Shown: positions 45,174-55,846 of the stretch, piece after piece
Position numbering within the stretch: position 1 is the first letter of the stretch
Layout: the number at the start of each line of letters is the position of its first letter
From: Artemisia argyi
Lineage: Eukaryota; Streptophyta; Magnoliopsida; Asterales; Asteraceae
Length of the DNA: 64,000 bases
NCBI GenBank assembly: GCA_030686995.1
Contig: CM060703.1
Coordinates: forward strand, 113,655,361-113,719,360
Direction of reading: 5' to 3'
Translations under genes and position numbers: made by a program
Notes under the pieces: model-generated
Told to the model about the DNA's origin: nothing
Databases searched by the model: none
Seen by the model: only the letters and a program-made list of their open reading frames with translations

Positions 45174-46628
45174 CACGGTATCATCTCGTACATCCGAACG
45201 GTAAAATACTTGAATCAAGGGTGTCAAGTATTCATGGTTCGAGTAACGGAAGATAAATCAAAGGAAAAACGACTCGAGGACGTTCCCGTCGTCAAGGAGT
45301 TTCCAGAAGTTTTTCCTGATGATTTACCCGGCCTTCCACCTACCCGCCAAGTAGAATTCCAGATAGATCTCGTGCCTGGAGCAGGACCGGAGGCAAGAGC
45401 ACCTTATAGGTTAGCCCCGTCCGAGATGAAGGAATTGGCCGAACAACTAGAAGAGTTGTCCGATAAGGGTTTCATCTGACCAAGTTCATCACCTTGGGGA
45501 GCTCCTGTCTTATTCGTTAAGAAGAAAGACGGAACTTTCCGAATGTGTATAGACTACAGAGAATTAAACAAATTAACCGTGAAGAATCGGTATCCTCTAC
45601 CCAGGATTGATGATTTGTTTGATCAACTACAAGGATCGAGTGTCTATTCGAAGATCGATTTGAGGTCAGGGTACCATCAACTAAGAGTTAAGGAGGATGA
45701 TATTCCCAAAACAGCTTTTAGGACTCGATACGGACACTTCGAATTCCAAGTGATGCCTTTTGGTTTAACCAATGCGCCCGCAGTGTTTATGGATTTGATG
45801 AATCGAGTATGTAAACCATACTTAGATAAATTTGTGATTGTATTCATAGATGACATCTTAATATATTCTCGCAATGAGAAAGAACATGCGGAACACTTGA
45901 GGATCATCTTAGAGCTGCTCAAGAGAGAAGAGCTGTATGCGAAGTTCTCTAAGTGTGATTTCTGGATTAGGACTGTACAATTTCTGGGTCATGTTATCGA
46001 CAGTCAGGGCATTCACGTAGATCCGGCAAAGATTGAGGCCGTTAAGGATTGGGCAGCTCCGACTAACCCTACGAAAATACACCAATTCTTAGGTCTTGCC
46101 GGTTACTACAGGCGATTCATTGAAGGTTTTTCAAAAAGCGCCAAGCCTTTGACTGAGTTAACACAAAAGAATAAGAGGTACAGTTGGGAGGAGAAGCAGG
46201 AATCGACTATTCAGTTGTTAAAGAAGAAACTCTGTGAAGCACCGATTTTAGCACTACCGGAAGGAAGTGAAGACTTCGTAGTGTACTGCGACGCGTCGTA
46301 CCATGGTTTAGGAGCGGTACTGATGCAGAGAGAGAAAGTGATAGCCTATGCATCACGACAACTTAAGACGTATGAAGTAAACTATACAACTCATGATTTA
46401 GAATTAGGAGCGGTAGTATTCGCTCTTAAGATATGGAGACACTATCTGTACGGCACCAAGTGCACGGTATACACAGATCACAAGAGTCTTCAACATATCC
46501 TAGATCAAAAGGAGTTGAATATGAGACAACGTCGATGGTTAGAATTGCTTAGCGACTACGATTGTGAGATTCGTTACCATCCGGGAAAAGCGAAAGTCGT
46601 GGCAGACGCTTTAAGCAGGAAAGAATGA
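45174..46628 (+). pseudogene. pol: Tek3 reverse transcriptase and RNase H
   Basis: Starts with [15 protein letters not shown] and the RT entry [17 protein letters not shown] at 45477-45479 interrupts. RT continues with [61 protein letters not shown] and catalytic FIDD at 45843-45854, and [11 protein letters not shown]. RNase H runs from about 46255 ([24 protein letters not shown]) to [10 protein letters not shown], ending at TGA 46626-46628. Confidence 0.9.
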
Positions 46629-48113
46629 ATAAAACCTCTTAGAGTTAGGTCATTGGGTATTACAGTTTATTCGCCTCTTCCATCGCAAATACTTCAAGCA
46701 CAATCCGAAGCTCTTCGAGGAGAGAACAGACCAAATGAGAGAATCTACGGCATGCCGGAGAATTCAAATGGTTTTGTGAAGAGATCGAACGGAATGCTCT
46801 GCTTTAAGGATAGAAGTTGGGTTCTACTCTATGGAGGATTACGTGACCTCATCATGCATGAGTCGCACAAATCAAAGTACTCCATCCACCCAGGTTCCGA
46901 CAAGATGTACCAGGATCTTAAGGAACTCTATTGGTGGCCAAACATGAAAGCCGACATAGCAGAGTATGTCAGAAAATGTTTGACGTGTGCGAGAGTGAAA
47001 GCAGAGTAACAGAAACCATCAGGACTGTTGGTTCAACCCGAACTTCCCATGTGGAAATGGGAACGGATTACAATGGACTTCATCACCAAACTACCCAAGA
47101 CATCAACAGGATATGATACCATATGGGTCATCGTTGATCGTCTCACCAAATCCGCCCACTTTCTGCCTATTAAAGAAACCGACGAAATGAATACACTTTT
47201 ACAGTTGTACTTGAAAGAGATTGTTACTCGACATGGAGTGCCTATCCCAATCATCTCTGATCGAGATAGTCGATTCACGTCTCATTTCTGGAAGTCTTTG
47301 CAGAAAGCCCTAGGTACTAAGTTAGACATGAGCATAGCTTACCACCCACAGACCGATGGTCAAAGTGAGAGAACCATCCAAACCTTAGAAGACATGCTCC
47401 GAGCATGTGTGATCGACTTTGGAAAAGGTTGGGACAAACACTTACCATTGGTAGAATTCTCCTACAACAATAGTTACCACACTAGTATTAAGGCAGCCCC
47501 ATTCGAAGCACTGTATGGAAGAAAGTGCAGATCACCCATTTGTTGGGCCGAAGTAGGTGACGTACAACTCACCGGGCCCGAACTCATTCATGAGACAACG
47601 GAGAAAATAGTTAAGATAAAACAACGGCTGCAAGCTGCAAGAGATAGGCAGAAAAGCTATGCCGACATAAGACGAAAACCTATGGAATTTCAGGTTGGAG
47701 ATAGGGTAATGTTGAAAGTTTCTCCTTGGAAAGGAATGATACGCTTTGGAAAGCGTGGAAAGTTAAACCCTAGATACATCGGACCATTTAGCATCCTAGA
47801 ACGGATTGGACCAGTGGCATATAAGTTAGAATTGCTAGAAGAACTTAGCCGAGTACACCCTACCTTCCATGTGTCAAACCTTAGAAAGTGTTTATCCGAT
47901 GAATCTCTAGTGATCCCACTCAAAGAGATTCAACTAGACGATAAACTTGTCTTTACGGAAGAACCAGCAGAAATTATGGATAGGGAAGTCAAACGATTAA
48001 AACAAAACCGTATTCCCATAGTCAAGGTTAGATGGAACTCTAAGCGAGGACCGGAATACACTTGGGAACGCGAGGACCAAATTAGAGCCAAATATCCCCA
48101 TCTATTTTCTTAG
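46629..48113 (+). pseudogene. pol: Tek3 integrase with chromodomain
   Basis: Same frame. The N-terminal zinc-binding H..H..C..C block ([13 protein letters not shown]...[10 protein letters not shown]) is followed by TAA at 47007-47009. The core has [18 protein letters not shown] and [14 protein letters not shown] (D, D, E). The C-terminal part includes the GPF-type segment ([20 protein letters not shown]) and [12 protein letters not shown]. The last 60 residues (about 47930-48110) carry [19 protein letters not shown] and EYTWEREDQ, a chromodomain-like fold that would target integration to heterochromatin. It ends at TAG 48111-48113. Confidence 0.9.
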
Positions 48114-48176
48114 ACACCCCTGACGACCATCTTAGACTAGAATTCCGGGACGGAATTCAGAATAAGGGGTAGGTAC
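48114..48176 (+). other. Tek3 3' untranslated stub with polypurine-like tract
   Basis: 63 bp between the pol stop and the 3' LTR. aataaggggtaggtac directly before the LTR is the polypurine-tract candidate; the inverted ggaattc/gaattcc pair just upstream recurs, altered, before the Tek2 3' LTR. Confidence 0.55.
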
Positions 48177-51100
48177 TGTGATCACCCGTAAAATTCCCCA
48201 ATGAATAGTAAAGTTAATCAAAAATTAATATATCATTACATTAATTAATAACGTTTTTACCAATAACAAATTTTTATTTATTTATTATTTATTTAAATAT
48301 GCTATGATCACTACGATACTTAAAAACATTTTCTCTTCGGAACGATGCTCACACAGGCCCCACTAGTCTAATAATTGCGAGAGTATAAAATTTTACCATT
48401 TACAAACTTACGTAACATATTTTAGTAAAACGCGTCCGACAACGTAAAAGTCTCACTAATTAAATACTAAACTAATTACTAATTATAATTAATAAATATT
48501 ACTAATTATACTTAACTATAACCGGACCTTAATTACCCTAAGCCCAAAGATATACTCGGCCTGCTACTATTCCTAAGCCCAAAACCAAAACAAGCCCAAA
48601 ATCCCTTTGTGTTATTCCATTTTCACTCATCTAGGACACTTAGAAACGAGCATGGTACGCTCAAACCCTCCACACGACACCCTCATATTTTTGCACATAC
48701 TCATACCTCACCTAGCCAACAATTAGGATGTCGAATATTAGCTTTTCACAGTGAGTCTAGGCACGTTATTAAGAGGCAAAGTAAATGTCTCTAAACAGAT
48801 TTTATAAAATGTCAACTTATACAAAACTAAACCATTTTGACCCACGATTGTTTCTAAAACCTCCGAAACTCATTTTAAACTCAAATTAATACCTAAGTTT
48901 TGCTAAATTTCCAAAACCCATGAGTCACCACCGATTTACAAATCGGTTACACTAGAAAATGAAAGTCTACATACATGTATTTCCAAACAAAATTGTACTT
49001 CCCTAAAACAAGCATGCACTCTTCCTTCTTTTCCTCACTAGTAAGAGAATCTTAGTCCTTTACACTATACATCCTAGTACATTTCGTGTATGTAAGTTTC
49101 CATACCCTCGTTCACTTTGAAATTGTGTAGGAATCAACACATGAAACCAAAAATCATTGAGTGTTAGTACCACCTTTACAAGTAAGACTTTTGAGAACAC
49201 GTAACTTTCCCATCACATTAAAGTTTGGATACTAGGACACCCCTAGAACCTTATATATTTACGCATGCATGCATGCTACGTTTCCCATACCCATGCAAAC
49301 TAAACTTCACCAAAAATAATACTAAGTAATGAACTAAGAGATAGGTCGAAGCCTTGGGTAGGATACAAGGAGAATCGAGTGGGTTTAGGAGAAGCTTTGG
49401 GTCGTTTGTGAATCTTGGTCAAGCAAACTAACATACTACGTACAAATCTCCCTTAGTTCTCGAAACTACGTCATTCTTTCCCCACCATTTGGTGTCGTAA
49501 GTCTCTATAGACTCATTTCAATTCTTTTAACATATACTTAGTTGCATTGCATTGTTACACGACACACACAAACATACCTTATTAATTGAAATCTAGTTAA
49601 ATGACCTATATAAATTATACGACCTTCTATATATTTTACACCCTAAGAAATGAGATACGTAAAGATTTGAAACTAAAACACAACGTATGAACTATTTTTA
49701 AGTAGGTTCCTAGCGTACCCCAAACCATTTGAAAAACCAAAATACTTTTTTCTAAGTCTTTTAGTTACCAAAGTCGTCCAAGGGCTAGTCCAAAACACAC
49801 GAGTATTTTTACAAACTTCTTAACGAGCATAACTTTTTATTTCACAAACCAATAGACCTAGTGTCACACAATTAATTTCGTATAGAAACCTTGTGATGAA
49901 AATCACGTTAAGACTTAGTAATCGAGCCAAATCAATCGATCGTGAAACGGTTTTGTAAAATTCAAATAATACCGATTGGGCCTTAAAGCCCAATCCTTTC
50001 ACAATAAGCTAAGGGAATAAGCTGAGGGTGTGAGCTTTTGGACAGCTTATTCACGGTCCAAATCTAGCCCAAAGCGAAGCCCAAAAACCTCGTAAGTCCA
50101 TTGGACCTAAAGGTACTAACGGGCCTTAACTTTGCGTTAATAGGCCCATAAGCTAAAACAGGAAATTGCGAACTAATAAGCTCTCGAATTAAGCTTTATA
50201 AGCTGATTTGAAACTATTTAGAAAAAGAAAACATTAAGTTTTGAAAATATTAATTTTGGACTAAATTTGCAAAAGTTATGAATTTCGGGTTAAAAATGTA
50301 AATATCTCAAACTTTCGGTAAAACGTGTCATTTTGCAAACTTTAGGATAAAATTTGATTTTTATAAACTTTAGGGTGGAAAGTGTAAGAAAAATAAAGTT
50401 TTGGACTTAAAATGAAATTATATTAACTTTTGGACTAACGGCGTAACGCTAACGCCGTTAGGGTAAAAAGTGTAAACTTTTGAAAATACAAGGGCCATAT
50501 ACTAAAATTGATATTTTCATTTTTATTTTTATTTTTACGAGTTCCCGTCACGACGTTACAATTATTTTCAAACTAGTATTATTATTATTAAACGTACGTC
50601 TATTTTCAAACTAATATTACTATTATTATTATAAAACGTTACGTCTATTTTCAAACTAATATTATTAGTATTATTAAGGTGTTACATTTATTTTCAAACT
50701 TATATTATTATTACTATTATTACTCTTAAGCATCACGTCTATTTTCAAACTAATATTAATATATAACTAAACTAAACATATTTTATAAAACCAAAAGCCT
50801 GACTAAAGATAAATTCACAAATCATGCATTTAGAAACTACTCGCGATTAAAAGATTTAAGACTATCAAACACTGAAAAATTGCCAAATATTATCTAGGTC
50901 GTGTGTGGAGCCGTTCCCATTTTGCAAACTGAGTATCGATTATTTTTATTCACTAAACCACTAAGGTGAGTTCATAGCCCACTTTTATAAAACTGTTTTC
51001 GTGGGGAGATACATGCTTAAAAACCTGAACACAAGTATTTTCCTATATTATGCCTGAAATTGTTATTGCTTAAGTCCCTTTTTGCCAAAAGCCCCTCATA

Positions 51101-51725
51101 TCATGAGCCTTAGTCACCCAGGAGGTGAACGTAAATAATTGTGGATAGATCTATTAGGGACTGACCATCCCCGTTTGGGAGTTTGAGAAAACAACCAAAC
51201 GCACTTTATTTGAAATCTAATAGGTTACTGGCAAGGACCTATCCCGAGGGCACCAGTTACTTTAATCCATCATTATGATGAGATCTGTTAATCGGCTGAG
51301 CGTCATGAGCTTAATGCAATAATTAATGATTTTAAACTTATAATTGTAATTCGATGCAATTATCACTATCGCTTGTGTTCAAACTACCAAACTTAAACCT
51401 ATGAATATCACTCAACTTTTGTTGACTTTTAGCATGTTTATCTCAGGAAATTAATGCGAAGGAGCTCGAAGCATGGAGAGGGCATTAACCCTTATAAGGG
51501 TGTTAAATAAAATGTTTTGTCATTCGCTTTCAATAACTCATATCTTCTATGATATGTTAAAACAAATGGAACAACTTGTTATTTTGAAAACTTGCTTTTA
51601 AATGAATGATAAACATAATTTTTAAAACGTCTTTTTGAGTCGTTTTCTATGACTTGACTTCGATCCTCTAAGTAATACCCCGGAAAGTCTTTCGCTGCTC
51701 TAGTTGAAATTTAGGGGGTGTTACA
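48177..51725 (+). repeat. Tek3 3' LTR
   Basis: 3,549 bp matching 38345-41889. It contains the perfect 10-bp stem CTAACGGCGT/ACGCCGTTAG with a 7-base loop at 50435-50461. It ends ggtgttaca before the right GTGTT duplication. Confidence 0.95.
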
Positions 51726-52556
51726 GTGTTTGAATCATGCATTGGAGTGTTAAACACTTGCTCATGATTTCTAGTCAGGTCTTGGTTTAGCTCGCAACAC
51801 TCGCATGCACAATCTTCTTGAACCTACAGTGAGCATCACTTCAATTTACACAACATGAAATCACAAACGGACCTCTCTTACGTACTTACCTACTGTCTCA
51901 TCATAAATCTAAAACATCATTAGCCCTAGTATGAGACGTGTTGGAAAGCTTAGAAGCTATGAAGTTGCCTTGGTTCTCACTCGTCTCTCCTTCGTCTTCA
52001 TCAGTTGGTGTTGTAAGTCATTTCTTCCTTATCATACTTTACTACACCTGCTATTGCCACATGTTCATATATGCGAACCCAGCTAGCTTTTCATCTTACT
52101 AATTAGTACTCTCGTTACTTATTTTCTAAACAAAGTGGCATTCTCAAATCTTTTCGTGGCAATTCTTGGGGAAATACGAAAATAAATAACTATGGTTAAC
52201 ACATAACAAGTTTTCAGGACACGTTTTGAAATCACATGGAAATTTACTTATCACTCTTGGAACTAAAAACAGTAAATAAAGTCACCTAGCTAGAAGCGGG
52301 CTCAACACTTTGATTCTAGACTTGTAACCTGTCGATACTTATTCAAATTTATATTGGCCTCCTTCTCATAAGCATTGATACGTAATAAAGAACTTGAAAT
52401 AGACTAGCTTGAATATGATCTTACGAATCAACATTAAAGATGGAAATGAGAAACTCAAATTGCATGCATATATACTCAGTATACTAAGTAGAAAATTAAC
52501 AAAATATAAAGCAGCTTAAGGCACTTTAAGTGTACAAGGTTTGTAAAAATAAACAT

Positions 52557-52632
52557 GTAGCAGCCTCAGCACAGCTAACTATGTCTCTTGATTTCAAACG
52601 AGAGGTCAGGGGTTCGAACCCTGCACCTCACT
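52557..52632 (+). repeat. tRNA-derived (SINE-like) relic
   Basis: CAGGG-GTTCGAA-CCCTG at 52607-52623 is a perfect T-arm (5-bp stem, 7-base loop) containing a Pol III B box. A weak anticodon-like stem (tctc/gaga) precedes it and a short T-run follows at 52632. No acceptor stem can be formed, so it is not a working tRNA gene. A tRNA-derived SINE head captured in the Tek2 LTR is the best reading. Confidence 0.45.
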
Positions 52633-53515
52633 TTTTATTTTGTTTAGTTATTTTACAACTATGGCAGTTTGGCTAACTCAGCCCTCCAAATTCCAACAAC
52701 CTGCACTTTTCTTAAAATAAATATAAGTTTGAAGTCCCTGACCTCTAACAACTTGTCACCTTCCTAAAAGACTTTTATTTATTTTGTTAAAACTATTGTT
52801 AATCTTTTACACCTTCGATCCTTCAAAGATGAACTTTGACACTTTACATCCTAAAACTTTTTACAAACCCTTATAGTTATTAGACAATAACTATACATAT
52901 ATCGACCAATAAAGAAGCCATTTCAAATATATAAATAGGATTTCTAAAATGGATTACAACTAGAATATTTCACAATTACTATAATTTATCGTCAATTAAA
53001 CTCTTGATATTATAATTGTTCCATAAACGAAGAAATATAAATAAATAAACAATACATAAAGACAAGTTATATTGTATATAACTTGCTCTTGAACTATTAA
53101 GCGTTTTGCCACGCAAGCCACCTCTGCCACAAGTCATTTTGTCATCAAACACTATTCAGATCACGATTCTCGATAAGTCGAACTTATCTCGAACTTCCAT
53201 ATCATTTAAGTTATCTTTGAAGTCATTTCCATTCCACCTCTGACTTTACATTATCTATGCCTATCATAATCCTCAGGTGAGTCACAGCCCCTACTCTTAA
53301 TTGTTTTATAATGATTTATACACGTTTTTGGGGGAGATACATGCTTAACTATTGTTTTATACTTTTACAAGTACTCGTTAACTATTTACATATTACTATA
53401 AGTTCATAGCTACACTTTCTATCGTTTAACTGTTTTATAAACTCTTTGGAAGAGATACATGTGTAACAACTTTTCTAACGATTTTACTATCGATGTTTGG
53501 AAGTATGGAACAAAC

Positions 53516-53725
53516 TGTTTAAATACGGTTCTCCACACACTGTTTGGATACAGTTTCAACTGTTTAAATACGGTTCTCTACAAACTGTTCGGATACAGTT
53601 TCAACTGTTTAAATACGGTTCCCCACAAACTGTTTGGATACGGTTTCAACTGTTTAAATACGGTTCTCTACAAACTGTTCGGATACAGTTTCAACTGTTT
53701 AAATACGGTTCCCCGTAAACTGTTT
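53516..53725 (+). repeat. 45-bp tandem repeat in Tek2 5' LTR
   Basis: Four full units and one partial, starting at 53516, 53561, 53606, 53651 and 53696; each starts tgtttaaatacggttc and contains ggatacagtttcaac. The same array, copy for copy, is at 59071-59280 in the 3' LTR. Because 45 is divisible by three, repeat-peptide ORFs appear in two frames; these are not considered genes. Confidence 0.9.
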
Positions 53726-55493
53726 ATGTTATGGACGCAACAACGTGGCCCAAATATCGAAACTCGTGTTAAATGGATTTATAAATAAACTACTATTTTG
53801 GTGTTGACCCGGTGAAGGGCAAACCAACGAACTATTTTTGAATTAATAAGGAAATCACTCATTTTCTAATTAACGATTCAAACAATAAACTCTATGAACT
53901 CACCAACCTTTGTGTTGACACTTTTAGCATGTGTTTATCTCAGGTAATTAAACAAGAAGGAACTTGAAGGCACGGAGTGGGCTTGTAACCCGACATGGGC
54001 TTAAATAAACGTTTTGACACCTTTCAAATAAACTTGTTGTTTAAATTATGAAACATCTTGATGTCTCGAATATTTGGTATTTTGAATGAATTAAACTTTA
54101 AAGCATCACTTTTGTGTCGTTTTCTATGATTGTGATAAAGATCCTCGAAGTAACACCCAAAAAGTCTTCCGCTGACATTTTAAGTCTTCCGCTGACATGT
54201 TAAGTCTTCCACTGACGTGATGATTTTGGGGGTGTTACAGATTGGCATCAGAGCTACAGTTATAGAGAACCAAGTGTTTTAAACATTGGACTATAACTAC
54301 ACTTTTAAAACGGACCACTTTTACAAAATACCACCTTATGACCTCCGTGCCTACATCTGGTAGAGACGTTACTTTTACATGATTTCTTATATATATTAAC
54401 ATGTTATAATTATGCTAATGACTTATATTTACTAATCGGGATTATTACAAATACCGTGTCTTCATATTTCCATCCGCCAGACGATTATGTGACTTTTAGA
54501 TAGTTTATGCTACAACAACACTCTAGTATATTGATTTATATATATATATATATGCTCCCCAACTATTTTGAGTACTATACCCATCCTCCTTAATTATCTC
54601 ACTCTCATCATTATAGATGCGTATGACATACTCTTTTCGTACTCTCGGAAAAATCTGCGCATTACCTTGTCGATCAGTATGGATGTTGAGTCAGAAATTT
54701 TTAAGTAGGATGATTTACAATGTCTTCATTTGAATGGATTGGGACGCCTTTATATTGAAATAAAGAAATTGTAAACCGCCAAACCATAAGTTTATACTTC
54801 GTTATTTACATCGTTTGGGACGCTTCTCTATGTAAATAATGAATTATAAATAAGTGGGCTTAATTGAATCTGAAATGGCATGCGTATGAAATCAAGGATC
54901 ACTAAAGTTCATAAAACACTAAAACTTCAGCCAAAGACTCACAATTTTCTTTTGCGGCATTACGGCACAACCACATTTCTTCAATCATGTACTCACTTTT
55001 ACATTCTGGCGATTTATGAAACCTTTTCACGACATTGTATGTGATTACAATGGTCTCTCTTACTTCTCCGGCACTATGAGTGATATAGTGATCTCCGAAC
55101 CTTTCACAACTTTACCAAAAATCCGTCAAAATCTATAAATTCTTCTAATAGAAATACAAGATATGGGATTGCTAAGGAACAAACAGATTCATCATCTATA
55201 AAAGCTTGAAACCAAATACCGTATTGTCACTTAAAACTATATTTAACAAGTTTATCTATACAAAAGCTGAAGTTCAACAACTTTCTCTACATTCATCAAG
55301 TTCTCATCCGAAACCCTCATTGTTAAAAGTCTGTAACTAGCAAACACTTAGTTTAACAGGTAGGTTAGCCCCCCCCCCCCCCCCCCCCCCCAAATTTTAA
55401 CTTTCACGAAACATAATATTGTGAACCATGTTTATTTTCAAAACATGTTAAAATAAAAATCTTCATTCAAAATGGAATTGTTTCGTAAGTCAA

Positions 55494-55620
55494 GTTAATC
55501 AAAAGGAATTGAACATAAGACAACATAAGTAGTTAGAACTACTCAACAATTATAACTATGAGATCCGCTATCATCAAGGAAAAAGCTAATGTAGTAGTAG
55601 ATACGTTAAGCTAGAAAGGA
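55494..55620 (+). pseudogene. Remnant of Tek2 RNase H C-terminus
   Basis: Aligns with Tek3 at about 46507-46628 at the nucleotide level (ttgaacataagacaaca against ttgaatatgagacaacg). Readable residues are ELLNNYNYEIRYHQGKANVV, with one stop before and one after. It shows that Tek2 derives from an autonomous element by internal deletion. Confidence 0.8.
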
Positions 55621-55734
55621 AAATTAAAAGTAAAAAGCTAATGTAGTAGTAGATACGTTAAGCTAGAAAGGAAAATTAAAAAGAAGAAGCTAATGTAGTA
55701 GTAGATACGTTAAGCTCGGAAGGAAAAATTAAAA
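55583..55734 (+). repeat. 52-bp tandem repeat, three copies
   Basis: Units start at 55583, 55635 and 55687 with aagctaatgtagtagtag. The unit is the last codons of the RNase H remnant plus the following linker, so the repeat arose after pol was lost. Confidence 0.85.
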
Positions 55735-55846
55735 CCGCTCAGGGATTAGATCGTTAGGAATGACTATTTATTCACCCTTTCCACTCACCTTTACGGCTAC
55801 CTTATCTTGGAATCCCAGGACGGGATTCAGTTTAACAGGTAGGTAA

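Larger units (their letters stand above)
38345..51725 (+). mobile_element. Tek3: full-length Tekay/Del-type chromovirus
   Basis: 13,381 bp: LTRs of 3,545 and 3,549 bp (TGTGATCACCC...GGTGTTACA), PBS, an extra upstream ORF, gag-pol with RT-RNase H before integrase (gypsy order), and a chromodomain-like C terminus. It is flanked by GTGTT duplications. LTRs differ at roughly 40 sites by eye (about 1.2%). Structure is complete, but gag-pol contains five nonsense codons, so this copy is inactive. It is the innermost element of the nest. Confidence 0.95.
51726..54239 (+). repeat. Tek2 5' LTR, part after Tek3
   Basis: Begins with the second GTGTT, continues the LTR from the Tek3 site, and ends ggtgttaca at 54239. 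51731-53197 is unique in the window because the 3' LTR lacks it. 53198-54239 matches 58753-59794 with about twelve differences. It includes a tRNA-like T-arm (52607-52623) and the 45-bp repeat array at 53516-53725. Confidence 0.9.
54240..55846 (+). other. Tek2 internal region, gag-pol deleted
   Basis: The PBS-like attggcatcagagctac (54241-54257) and the next 200 bp resemble the Tek3 leader, down to a mutated copy of the Tek3 accessory-ORF start (about 54457). 54480-55490 holds no recognisable gene; a (TA)n run is at about 54536-54553. A tract of 23 C lies at 55369-55391. 55494-55620 is an RNase H tail remnant (ELLNNYNYEIRYHQGKAN), followed by 52-bp repeats and a remnant of the integrase start (about 55735-55790). 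Tek2 therefore cannot encode any protein and depends on a helper. Confidence 0.8.

Noticed and set aside
52557..52632. Functional tRNA gene
   Set aside because: Only the T-arm is good; acceptor and D stems cannot be formed.
53459..53788. 109-codon ORF with repeated peptide units, duplicated at 59014-59343
   Set aside because: It exists because a 45-bp tandem repeat divisible by three lies in the LTR; two frames are open at once and composition is not protein-like.
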